Assembly: GCA_003993805.1 (NCBI GenBank)
Contig: RSEF01000001.1
Span: 145,287,407 to 145,351,406, forward strand
Reading direction: 5' to 3'
From: Himantopus leucocephalus
Lineage: Eukaryota > Chordata > Aves > Charadriiformes > Recurvirostridae
DNA length: 64,000 bases
A program made the position numbers and the translations under genes. Shown piece by piece: positions 24,167 to 35,195 of the stretch; within the stretch, counting starts at the first letter, position 1; each line of letters opens with the position of its first letter. The notes under the pieces were generated by a model. That model was not told the origin of the DNA, did no database searches, and worked only from the letters and a program-made list of their open reading frames with translations.

Positions 24167-26137
24167 AAAAAAAAAAAAAGAAAACACAACGAAGCAGACT
24201 CTCTAAGTTGTGTGAACCTTTGACACTGCTCCTGAATCCCCCCTAAATGCTGTGGCTGAAATCCTCGCTCCCATGGCAGCAAGAGGAAGGCTCTTCATGG
24301 ACTCCTGGAGCCCAGGCTCCGCTTGCACTCAGCAATACTTGCACTTCCACTTCGCTACCCCATCCTTCCTGCTTTTCTTGCCTTTTCAGTCTGCCTCTGT
24401 CCTCCCCTTTTAGCTCACACATTAGTGCAATCACTTCCAAATTAAAAATTAAAGACACTCAATCAATACAAACCTCAGAGCTAACAATCTGTGTCCAAGC
24501 CTTATTGTTCATTCTTCCGCCTTGCTTCTATTCCTCTGGGCTCCTGCTTTTGTGGTTTCTACTTCTCCCATGCGGGGGATCATTTATGCCAAAGGTGCCA
24601 GATTATTATTAGGAACAGTACACCGGCTCTATTGGGAAGAGCCGAAGAACTAACTAGATAAGCTGTAAGCAAGGGCCCAAACAAAGCGCAGGACTGAGGA
24701 GGCAGCTGAGCTTTCCCTGGTCTGCACGCAGAAGTTCAGCCCCGAGGAGCAATTCAAGACTGTTACTTGACTGCGTATCATATAACAGAAGATACAGAAG
24801 GACCTACGCTAGAGACAGAAGAGAAGATTTTTAAGTGCTTTGCCAATCTCAGACAGCAAAGAGAAGCTGAGGCAGTTTGGCTTCTGTTAACCACTTTAGA
24901 ATGAGTCAGTCCTTTCTGTAGTATCTATCTGTAAGTATATGGAGAACATATGTTATAGAAAAGATATATATATACAGAGTATATATATATGAAACTATTT
25001 ACGTGTTCTTAAAAAAATTAAGATAGTCAGCAAACCCTAAATAATAAGATCCAAACCTCAAACTTCCACGTTTTTATTACCAAGAATGAGGAGAAATATT
25101 TCTTCAAGAAATGAAAGTCACGAAGGGTGTGCCTGTCTCATTTTTCTTCCGCTCCAGTTATATACAATGCACAGCATGAGGCGGTTATCTGACAGTGAGA
25201 TTCCTCAAGTCCTGTACACCACAATGGTGAGTTTGAAGGAGCATGCTACAAACAGCATGGCCTCAATTCAGACTTGTTTTACTAATGCCTTGTGTCTATT
25301 TTTACAGCCTATTTGAGAATTCTTTGCTCTACAATGGTGACATAGTTTTAATTTACAGCAGTCAAACTCCTAGGAACATTGCTCCCAAGCAACCAGCATT
25401 CTGACCTCTGCACTTTTGGATGCTCATAACCTCTCAGAAACTTTAAAAAGAAACCAAACAAACAAGCAAAAAAAAAAGGAAAAAGATGATCATCTGCAGA
25501 AGGGAAAACTGGAAAACTGAGGCAATGTCTGTGGCTACTCTCTCTGCTCTTGTCTCCTAACACATCTGAAAGAGATGCTGTCCTCTCTGGGTGCATCTAC
25601 ATTATTATTTTAGCTCACATCAATTGTATGGTTTGGAAGCAAATCTACCAATCATTCTCACTTATCAGATTTTGAGTCACATCACAGAGTGGGAGATTTT
25701 GAACTGTATGTTTTTTTACCTTGAAATTAAATTGGAAGGTGTGCCCGAAGAGTGCACTCAATGTTCTCCAACCACTGATGGACATTTAGCTCCCTGGTAC
25801 AAAACTAGAGTTAGTCCACAGCAAAATCCCCAAATGTATATGGTGGGAAGATCAGTCCTCAGCACGACCTGGTTCTCTCCTCTTGCAGTGTACTTACTAC
25901 TTGATAATGTAGTCACAGCCTCTGAAACGAGTTTCTAACTTTCCCTAGGGCTTCCTTGGATAGGGTCTGCTGTGCCACTGCCAGGCAGCAAGCCCAGTGC
26001 TCCATCCGCAGGTCCAGGGTGCAAAGCCATCAGTATGCGGAAGAACCGGATGGCCTCTTCCCTCCACCTTCCCTCACACCCCATTCCTGGTGAATTTGCC
26101 TCTCCAATCATAGCCCTTAAATATGACGTAATGAAAA
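24167..26137. other. Unique non-coding DNA with a small AT dinucleotide run
   Basis: Poly(A) at 24167-24179 and an interrupted (AT)n at 24964-24991. Open frames of up to 121 codons (24247-24612 plus) show no domain. Confidence 0.5.
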
Positions 26138-26287
26138 GAGAGGTTGTGGAGTCGCCATCCTTGGAGATATTCAAAAGCCACCCAGACACAGTCTTGGCAA
26201 CTGGCTCTAGGCGGCCCTGCTTGAGCAGGGAGGATTGGACAAGATGACCTCGAGAGGTCCCTTCTAACCTTAACCATTCTGTGATCC
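26138..26287 (+). mobile_element. CR1 LINE 3' end
   Basis: A classical avian CR1 3' terminus in forward orientation: agaggttgtggagtcgccat, ccttggagatattcaaaagc, then the 'ctctaggcggccctgcttga' and 'ttggacaagatgacctcgag' portions, 'aggtcccttctaacc', and 'accattctgtgat' at the end. The first part encodes the conserved C-terminal '..REVVESPSLEIFKS' region of the CR1 ORF2 product, followed by the 3' UTR. It is 5'-truncated at about 26138, and the terminal octamer repeats are reduced to one. Confidence 0.95.
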
Positions 26288-29260
26288 CACAACAACTATT
26301 CTTTCCAACTATACCATAAAATGGAAAGTGTATAGCTCACACAGAATCAGAGGAACATGTTATTATCAAGCTCCCCATCGAAAGGGTTTGAGGGTTCCCA
26401 GGGCTGGCAGAATAACCCACCATAATTGTCATGAAAGGATGCTTCTAACCCTAGGAGTAACACTAAGCTTGCTCTTCTACAACTGAAAACATTTGTCCTT
26501 GACTGGAACATCTCTCAAGCCATAAAAATGCCATTTCCGTAGAGACATGGTGCCCAGGGATCTCTCTAGCAGAAAATCAAGTATTGCAGCCACTGGCAAG
26601 GGGGCGGTGACTCCCTGCCTAGAGCTGGGCAGAAGACTCCGCCAGCTCATGCTTCAGCTACTGTGCTGCCCTGGGGGGAGGCCGGGAGGGATGGTCCCAC
26701 TGACCTTCCCTATCACTAACACTATAGACAGTGTGGCGGGAAACAGTACTGCAAAAGTATACGCACAGCAAGATACTGAGGGGGAAAATGCAGATTAATT
26801 AGCTTGCAGACAAAACAGAATGGTGAGCCATTTATTCAGGGTCAGCATTTTTGAGGAAGGGAAAATGAAAGAGTTTTGCTTATGGTTCAGAAGAACACAA
26901 TGTAAAACTTATTCCAGGTTTGCGGCTAAATGTCTTCTAAATTCACAATAGGATTTTTACAGAGGTCAAATAAATTTTTTAAAGACAAAAATAAAACACA
27001 GGCTTCAACATTGCAGAAAACCCATCATTTTGACTACAGTAACAAGTGCTGAGCTGGCAATATCCTCCAGCCAACTCTTTTTGTCAGAATTCACCATAGA
27101 AAGCATTTCAGATGGCCTCTCTGCAGCTTTAGAGAGCCTTCGACAGAAGGTCCCTTTTGTGAACTGCATAACCCATAGGACAGCACAGCTGCCCGAGGAG
27201 CCATCTTTACCAGTTGCACACTGATACATGGACATCACAAGACAGAAAGCTGCAAATGGCTCAAAAGCTATACAGTGAAAATAAAGGTTCTTTAAATATA
27301 TGGAGAAGCTACAGAAATGGGATCTAAACCATGTGTTATAAATAAAAGAAACATAGAAATAAAGCACATCTTACTATGTGCTTTCACATGATGACTTTTA
27401 CCATTAACCGTAAAGGTTTGGTTGGGTTCATTGCATGTAGTCATGAACCTTCAGCTGGATTTGTGTCATGATGTAGCCAAGGCCTTCAGAGTGTTTTATT
27501 TACTAATTAAATGGACGCTGGTAGGCTGAGTGCCAGTCTGTGCCATTACACAATTGCATTAAAAGGTCTGGATGATGTAGAACTTTCATCACCCATCTGG
27601 GATTTTAACAAACCATTTTGCTTTCTTTACTAGTATTGGCTTATTACAGTAGGTGCTGCCATTAGCGTTCAGTCAGCCAGAGCTGAATTTGCAGCCAGTT
27701 CGACGTGAGCATGTTCTGTTGTGTATTAATTAGGGGAGTGCTGAGTGTACCATGTGACCCATTCTCCTCAGCTCTGCAATTAGCAGCTTTACGAAAGTGT
27801 CTTTTGAGGGCCCCAACAAAAGTTAATCTTCTGGGGGAAAACAGCAAAAGAAACAATCAGCAAACACATTTCAAACGGGATTTAAGATAATGCTGCCTAA
27901 AACTGAAAGGTCTTGCGTCTATGCGATCGGTTTTAGGATACTGGCAAAGTACCACATCTTTGATTTTGGAATAAAAATTCCAGTGGAGTACATTGCCCTT
28001 CAAGTTTGCATCTTTCTTTCTACATTTTGGAAGCCGCAAAATCTGACCCAGCATGTCTGCATGCCTTATTATAGCATGACATCACCCTCACGGCTATAAT
28101 TTGAAAGAGAAAACTTGTCATTCCCAGTCAGATACCCACTGCACACACAACATTTGCTTCGTCAATCAAAGACCTACTGAGAGCCAACTGTCTGAAGTTT
28201 CTCCAGAAGAAAGTTTTTCTTCACTGTGTACAATATTCAAAATGCCTTTGCTGCTCTGATTAGAGTTGGAGAGAAGTGGCCTTCAGACGTTTCCAGTGAT
28301 GTGCTTATTTCCCGTCTCACTAAAGGGCAGACTCAGTGAGTTTGCAGTCCACTCTCCTCCTGCACTTGGTACCTCCTATGGCTGGGATGGACCTAGCTGA
28401 TAGGAGACTGCAGGCTCGGGGACTCCAGCTACACTTAATCTGGCGGGAATTGAACCTACCAACAACTAGATTTCTCCTAACAAACTCTTCTATGAAACTG
28501 GCTTTTAAAAGTAATTTTCTGTCAATGATGAGGGAAGATGGTGAGGATCAGCTCAGGTAAGCATTACAGTTTGGCATCTGTCCAAATGAGATCAGTCATT
28601 TTGAAGTTCTCCTCTTGTTGAAGTCTCTATCAGCTCCTGAAATTCTGGCAGTTGCTTAATGCCTTCTGGCACTCTCCCCTTCATCCTCAAGCACACAATA
28701 TCCTTGGGGCTTTCATGGGAATTGCTTCTTTCTAGCACACTCCCAGGACTACTATCTTTTACCCAAATGAGAAATACTTTGTGATGAACTTCTCCCTCAG
28801 TTCCAGCTGAAATCATTGAGCAATGATTGAACATAAAAACAATGCTTAAATCCAAAAGTTAAATAATCTAGCTCAAGATTTCTGTAACAGTTTGGTGCAA
28901 ATTAGGTTGGCTCCTGATTTTATAAAGGCTGGCTCGATTCCTAGATTTTACAGACACCTGTTAGCAGCCATTAGCCACATCTTTGGATTTTACTTCTAAT
29001 ACAATGGCATTATTCCAAAAAAAATTCTCCAGCAGGTAACACAGATGGGCAATCAGCACCTACCAACCAGATCAGTGTGAATACTGTGTGTGATAACAGC
29101 TAGAATGAAGATTCACTGTGTTTATCTGACATGATATTCTAGCTGACATATCAATTTAGTTAATCTGACACTCAGCTAACATTTCCTGCACGAGAGCTGT
29201 TTACAACAGGGATACTTAAATGGCAGAAAACCCTGTCCAGATCCAGGTGGTAAGTGAGTA
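26288..29260. other. Unique non-coding DNA
   Basis: No gene recognised. Small frames (up to 120 codons, 27005-27367 minus) lack family features. The region 27420-27760 is listed separately as a conserved-looking block. Confidence 0.5.
27420..27760. promoter_or_regulatory. Candidate conserved non-coding element
   Basis: Repeat-free, balanced-complexity AT-rich sequence with several homeodomain/POU-like cores (ttactaattaaatgg, cacaattgcattaaa, tgtattaattagggg). It has the texture of vertebrate CNEs. There is no open frame of note across it. Conservation cannot be tested here. Confidence 0.3.
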
Positions 29261-29345
29261 TCGTAGAATCATAGAACAGTTTGCATCGGAAGGGACCTTT
29301 AAAGATCACCAAGTCCAATGCCCTGCCATGCGGGGGTCACCCAGA
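29261..29345 (-). mobile_element. CR1 LINE 3' tail fragment
   Basis: Reverse-complement CR1 end: tcgtagaatcatagaacag, tttgcatcggaagggacc, tttaaagatcaccaagtcc, then 'aatgccctgccatgcggggg'. The 'ccctgccatg' part is diagnostic of a third CR1 subfamily in this window. Heavily 5'-truncated, and the far end is indistinct beyond about 29345. Confidence 0.9.
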
Positions 29346-29717
29346 CATTGTAGAGGTAACACAACATTCCCCAAATTCCGGCAGAAAACTTGCATTTCTC
29401 ACTGCTTTCCTGCTCTCAGAGGAGTAGCTGCAGTTAGTCCCCACAGCCCCAGCAGTGGAAGTGGCATGAGCATGGGCAGAGCTAGAACCAGCATGCTGCT
29501 TCTCAGCCCCAGCAGAATAAACCAGAGCACTTGAAGTCAACTGTCTTGGGATTAGAGAAAGTATGGGGCAGCCTTGGTGAACAGCCATACAGTGAAATCT
29601 TGGTCCCCTATTGCTTGAGAAGATCTTGTTGGTGTCTAATGATATGCAGGAACAAGACCACACAAACTGGTAGTCCACCTGTGTAAAACTCTTCTTCAAT
29701 CTCAAATAGCTTTACAG
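29346..29717. other. Unique non-coding DNA
   Basis: No gene or repeat recognised between a CR1 tail and a MIR relic. Confidence 0.5.
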
Positions 29718-29876
29718 ATGTTCATTAAGCCTCACCCCGCTCCCCTGACATTGGCTGTATTGCCCATTTTGCAGATGCCCCAGATGAGGCATCGGTAACA
29801 GCTAGCTGGGGAGCAGTGAGCCAGGGGAAGAATCCTGATTTCAAATCACTCCAGTCACTCTGTTACACTCCTTTTC
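29718..29876 (-). mobile_element. MIR SINE relic
   Basis: The reverse-oriented MIR order can be followed over about 150 bases: 'ttcattaagcctcacc' (consensus ctcatttaatcctcac), 'attgcccattttgcagatg' (attatccccattttacagatg), 'gaggca..', 'cagctagctgggg', 'agaatcctgatttcaaatca' (gggattcgaacccagg) and 'ctccagtcactctgttacac' (tgactccagagtctgtgctc). Six blocks in the correct order and spacing make this a good call despite low identity. MIRs predate the amniote radiation, so divergence of this degree is expected. Confidence 0.7.
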
Positions 29877-31932
29877 CTATAAAACCTTTAAACTTGAGCC
29901 GTACAGAGGTCAGAAACATAAATTCTCAGATTCGTCATTACTTCTAGGCATGCCTCCCAAGAAAAGCAACAGGAAAAATCCTCACATTCCTTTCCCCCCT
30001 CCCTACCCACCCTGGAAGCCACCAGCAACATCCTAATGAACTTCATGGAGCCAATACTCTTTGCATTATCAATTATGACTGTCAAAGCTGTGTTGCCATT
30101 AGTTACAGGAGTTTTTGTGATGTTCACACATGTGCCTAAAAACAGAGACTTTTACAGATCAAACTGTTCAAGACCAAGACATTGATACTCCATGGTCCCT
30201 CACAAAGTTGAGATGTTAATAAAAAACAGATAATGACTGAATAATAAATTGTCTAGATCAGGAGTAGAAAAGCTGTGGCTGTGGAGCAGCTCCCATACCA
30301 ACACTTTATCATGTGGCTGGCCACAAGGCTAAGTTGTTTTTGGGGCTGCTGGGTAATCTGAGTCCCTTGCTGTGACCAGCCTGAAGCCAACGGCACCAGA
30401 TCTTCAGCAAAGGTGCAAGATGATGCCTGTTGTCTTGCATTTGCTTTGATTGTCTTTAGCAGTAACATTCAGTCCCCCCTCAGGCAAATGTTCATAGATC
30501 CATTCAATGAGTATGTCTTCAAGGCAATTTGCTAGTAGCCTGCATTTCCATAAGCTGCAGCAAATATCCTCATAAAGGCATTGAAAGAGACATTGGATAT
30601 TCAAGATGTCTCTTGAACCTGAGCAATGGCTACAGCCACACAAGGACTTCTTTAACATATTTTATCCGTACTTTCTCTTCTCTGGGTTCTCTTGTTACCC
30701 ATCTCCCCTTAAAACATCTCCTTTTCCTTTTGAAGAAATATTCTATTAGCTTCACTTTTAGAGATTTTGGGCATCCATAGTTATTGCAGACCAGAAATTT
30801 TAGATGTTGAACCCTACACTGTAATGTTGCTTTATAAGAATAAAGTTGAAAACAGTCTACCAAGTCTTCTGTCCAGCTCACCACTACTACAGCAGTGTTC
30901 CCACTAATAAATTAACTAATGATTCCCATAATCCATTGATGAACTGTTCCACAGGGACTCAAAAAGGCATCTAATTGTAACATTTTAAATCTATACATAG
31001 ATTAGTATCACATAATACATAACCTGCAAATTGCAGGGTTTACCAACCAGTAACCAGTCTGGGTACCAACCAGTCTAGACACCGAGTTCCCTGTTCTGGG
31101 TGGTAAGGGTTTTAAGAGGAGGCTTTTTCCCAGGATGAAAAACTCTGTGACAGTTAGATTTAAATTCTCTGAAGAAATGTACCTGAATACCAAAATGAAC
31201 TTGAATTCCCAGCTGATATCTCAACTCAAGCTACCAGAAATAAGACCATCAGTGCAGTAAAGCAAGGCTGTGTGCTGGCTGAAGGGCACATTTCCAAGGA
31301 CATTAGCAGAGCTGATATTCAAATGGAATGGTCCTTACTCCCATAGCAACCACAATTCTTCTCTTTGAAGCAAGAAAGCTACCACTCTGAATGTTCTCCC
31401 TAGAAAAAGATTCTTCTAACCTCAACCAAGGGCCACCAAAGCCAATAGAAAGATTCTCCTTTTGGTCAACTAGCTTTCTTATTTCTAGAGCTTTTCAAAT
31501 ATGCACTAATTTGCTTATGAAAGACAGTGCTCACAGCTTTGTGGGGATAATTTCCAGTCTGCAACCTGCCAGAAACAACAAATGAAAAGGAAGCATCTTC
31601 ATCACCCACCATTCTCTTATTATAAACAAAAACTTGCCTATGCATGTGGTTAAAACACTACCCGTCCATGGATGAGGTATGCCCCATTTTGTAAAATAGC
31701 TTGTCTCAGTGACAACAGCTATGACAAAAAATTAAATGTTCCAGGATGAAGGCATTTCCATCAATGCTTTTCTATATAAAATGACAAAAAAGATTTTGTG
31801 GCATTGCTCTTATTCTTTCTCTCTCTTGCTCTCTCTGATCCAGCTGCTAATTTGGACTTCCCAGCAGGCCTTCAATAGAGAAAGCCAAAAGCAGGGCGTA
31901 GATCCTCTGCCGTTGGATGTTTTTAAGAGCTC
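29877..31932. other. Unique non-coding DNA
   Basis: Several short frames on both strands (up to 84 codons) with no family features. No RNA gene recognised. Confidence 0.5.
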
Positions 31933-31988
31933 TGCTGAAGTCACTTGAAGCTGTGACAATTTACACCAGCTAAAGATCTGCCTGTAGG
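31933..31988 (+). repeat. Fragment of ancient amniote interspersed repeat
   Basis: 'gctgaagtcacttgaagctg' followed by 'caatttacaccagctaaaga' and 'tctgcc' matches, with few changes, the string 'ctgaagtcaatggagct..caatttacaccagctgaggatctggcc'. That string recurs throughout turtle, crocodile and bird DNA. I do not know the family's formal name. The edges are not visible. Confidence 0.5.
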
Positions 31989-33823
31989 GCTCAAACTGCA
32001 GTCAATTGTTGTCCCTCCTTCCCTTTCACCACGCAAAAAAAAACCCTTATATATCTTGGACAGTAATTCACTCCATACTATTGGGAAGAGGAGAGAAAAG
32101 AAGGGGAGTTCCCTAGATTAAATGTTTGCTATTTGAGGCTTGGATAAAAACCCACAAAACTGTGAGGAATCAGAATGCACCACATGGAAATGATGATGGA
32201 AAACCCTAGTGAATAAACACACCAGCAAAGCCTGTCTCTAAAGAACATATTATTGTAGGTTTTCTTTAAAAAAAGAAGAATTTATGGTTGTTGCATTTTT
32301 TTTAATAAACATTTTCTTAGTTTCTTGTATTCTGCTTTTTCTCTTCTCTCCATAAATTTCTCCCCTCCCTCTATAGTCCCATATGTTCAAAAGGGAGACG
32401 GCACATTAGCAACTGGGCCAAGTACAATTGAAGAAGCATGCAGGCGCACAGAGCAGGCTATGGGGTGAATGGGAGGAGTGCCTCATTTTTCTCCTTGTGG
32501 ATCATCTGGTTAGCATTGAAACGGAGCTGATGTGCTGTACCAAAAGTCCCTCTCACGTAAGGGCAGGTTATAAAGTCACCAACCAGTGTAGCAAACTACA
32601 GTGCAGTCAGTCATCTATGGGCAGACCAGCTGAGCTGACTGTGCTGCTCCAGCCTGGGTCCTGTGGGAATTACGGGGCACAGACAGCACTGTGCGAACAC
32701 GGCTCCCTGCTTGCGGGATCGGGCCAGCCTCAAGTGAGACCCAAACCAGTTGCTGCCTCATAAACAGTGGGACTCAGAATAATTCCCAAAACCCTGGCAA
32801 CGATCTGGCTGTGTGCTGGAGTGAGATAATGGCAAGCGCCACCTGACTCCCCACCCGTTTTTCCCTCTTCCAAGGTTCTGGTTTCTAAAGGAATGAAGGA
32901 AGGAGACCCAGGTGTACATGGGTACCCCTCCACCAGGGGAGACACTCTGCAATCAAATGCCATTCCTAGCCTGAGTCGTCAAAAGACCAGGACCTTTGGG
33001 TGCACCACCAAAGGAATCTTCCCCATGTAGCAGCCATGGGGAGTCCTTTCCCCTCTGCAGAGTTTAGGTACCACAAAACTGAGTGAACAGAAGTGATGGG
33101 ATTTATTTCATCTGCCTAAAAGTTCAGCCTAGGTTCTTCCCATAGTCAAGAGAGACTTGCACCTCTCCAGCAGAGTTCATCCCACCTAGAATGGGCTGGA
33201 TCACTCTTGAGAGGTACTTGTCTTTATCCACTGTCTCTAGGGAACATCTTAGATACTTTTAGACAGCTAAGACAAATGAAATTATTTCCACCCAGGTGTC
33301 CAAACTGGCTCCTTCCATTCTTGCAATTTGACTGATATGATTAATCAGTAGAATGAACTGACTCAGGATAATATTGAAGAAAGGGAATTAACAGGAGTCA
33401 AGACAAGATAAAGGAATCCAAGTCCTCTGCTGTTGTTAAGGAGTGAAATTTATGGTTACTATCTGTACTGTCATTAGAAGAACATTATATTTCTATAAAG
33501 AAAGCTTTGTATTCCAATTCATGAGGTACAGAAAATGTGTCGATTGTGCCCCAAATGCCAGCCTAGTAATTTCCAGTCTGGTAGTTTTGACAGTCTTAAT
33601 GAACAGGCTCAGCAAAAAAACAAGGACTGGAATACAGAGATAGCTGAATTAGGCGGACTGACAGGGTCTTAGAGAAAGACTGCGTAGGACCTGCCCTAAA
33701 TATTCTTAGCCATTCTGTGGAGTGCTTCCTCACTTTCTTAAGCATGAAATTCACTTACATATTCTAAAAAAAGAAAAAAGCGGGGGGTGGGGGGTGAAGA
33801 AGAAATTGGCATTTTTAGTGTAC
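31989..33823. other. Unique non-coding DNA
   Basis: No gene recognised. Poly-T/poly-A patches are near 32290 and a G-rich run (gcggggggtggggggtg) is at 33780-33796. Confidence 0.5.
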
Positions 33824-33990
33824 AAGCATATTTACATAATCAGGGCAAAAAAATGCATTTTAAAAATGCCCTAAATACATATTTACATGAGAGAATGCAA
33901 TGATTCCAAAGAGGCTGATAATATGCATTTTAAGGATAGCTAACTACATATTTACACAACCAAGACAATAATCCCCATTAAGGATTTATT
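33824..33990. repeat. Three imperfect direct copies of an AT-rich unit
   Basis: Units begin at about 33825 (agcatatttacataat), 33876 (tacatatttacatgag) and 33945 (tacatatttacacaac). The first two continue to 'tgcattttaa' and end near 'cctaa'/'gctaa'. The third continues to 'ccattaagg'. The spacing is uneven (51 and 69 bases), so this is an old, drifted triplication. It ends in a T run. Confidence 0.7.
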
Positions 33991-35126
33991 TTTTTTTTTA
34001 CATTGCCACATTAGAAAACTGAACAGTTATTAATCCGTACAGCTCCACTTTAACTCCTAGATACCGCATGTCCTCAGGGCATTCCAGTACTAGCAAGCGT
34101 ACACTGAAGCCTAGAAAATTCCTCATGAGGAAAGGAGAGGTTCCCTCTCTCTCGGGGTTTTGCTCAATTATCGGTCGTCTTCCAAGACATCTCCTGGAAC
34201 CGCAGTTTCTCTGCCGCGAGTGGCATCCTGCTCGAGTCACTACTGAGCTGCACCAAAGATGGGAGAAAGCACTTTTGAAACATCCCAATTCCGAACGGTA
34301 TTTCTGAATGAATTGTGCCTACAAGGGCACATGTCTGCTCGGCATGGTCATTCCTGAGTGCAAATGCATGCATGGCAGGGAATCCCCCTTTTCTCTTCTG
34401 ACAGGAAAACCTGGTCTCCTTGGAGGCTATGACAAACAGAGAGCACATGGGAACATCATGCTTTGGGTGTGACAAGGCAGGGGGAGACACGGAGATGGAG
34501 AGAACAAGAAAGGGTCTGTGCTGTCACCAATAACAGCCTCTCCTAAAGAATTTAACATAGTGAATAGGTGAATAATATGAAAAGGAAGCTCGCTTTCCCT
34601 CCTCCATACCTTGTGAATTTTCCTCATCAGAAAATCCTATTGCATTAACAAGTTGAGCAGTATTTTTATGTTCTTTTTTTTTCTCTTCCCTTCTCCCAGC
34701 CTCGGTTCCAGTGACACAGGTATCAATGAGTATCAGGAAATGAGAGACACTAGATTTTGTTTTCTTATGGTAAATCGCCATCTACGATCAACACAACTAC
34801 TTCAGTGTATCTGTGGGCACAACACTTTTTCTTTTTAAAAAATAGACTAAAAATAATAAATTATGAAACATTTTAAAAATTAATGCATGCTCCGCTTTAA
34901 GCAGCTGTCAAATTCATCTGCTCCTCCTCCTTGCAGGAAAATCTCTCTTCCTCAAAATATCAAAACCCTAAAGACAGTCAAATACAGAGCTTTGACTGGT
35001 GTGGAAGGACAAACCTCCATCAAAAGTACTGGCTATCTTTCACATCTTTTCTGCATTATCCCGCTTCCCCACAACTTCCAGCCCTACCCCATCGACAGAA
35101 TACCTGAACCCCCTCCAACAAGGCAC
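33991..35126. other. Unique non-coding DNA
   Basis: No gene recognised. A polypyrimidine stretch at 34672-34700 ending in cag resembles an acceptor splice site, but no exon-like open frame with a matching donor follows. Confidence 0.5.
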
Positions 35127-35195
35127 CCAGCAGCGTGTGCCTGTCATCTGGTGCCTGTGTNCCAGCAGCGTGTGCCTGTCATCTGGTACCTGTGC
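35127..35195. repeat. Direct duplication around single-N gap (35161), probable assembly artefact
   Basis: 34-base copies at 35127-35160 and 35162-35195 meet at the N and differ mainly by g/a (ggtgcctg versus ggtacctg). Any long frame crossing here (for example the apparent 207-codon plus-strand frame from 34887) depends on the N and on the duplicate, and should not be trusted. Confidence 0.8.

Noticed and set aside
34672..34730. Strong polypyrimidine-cag acceptor followed within 25 bases by a gtatca donor-like site
   Set aside because: A ~20-base microexon cannot be supported without transcripts; such pairs occur by chance in T-rich DNA.
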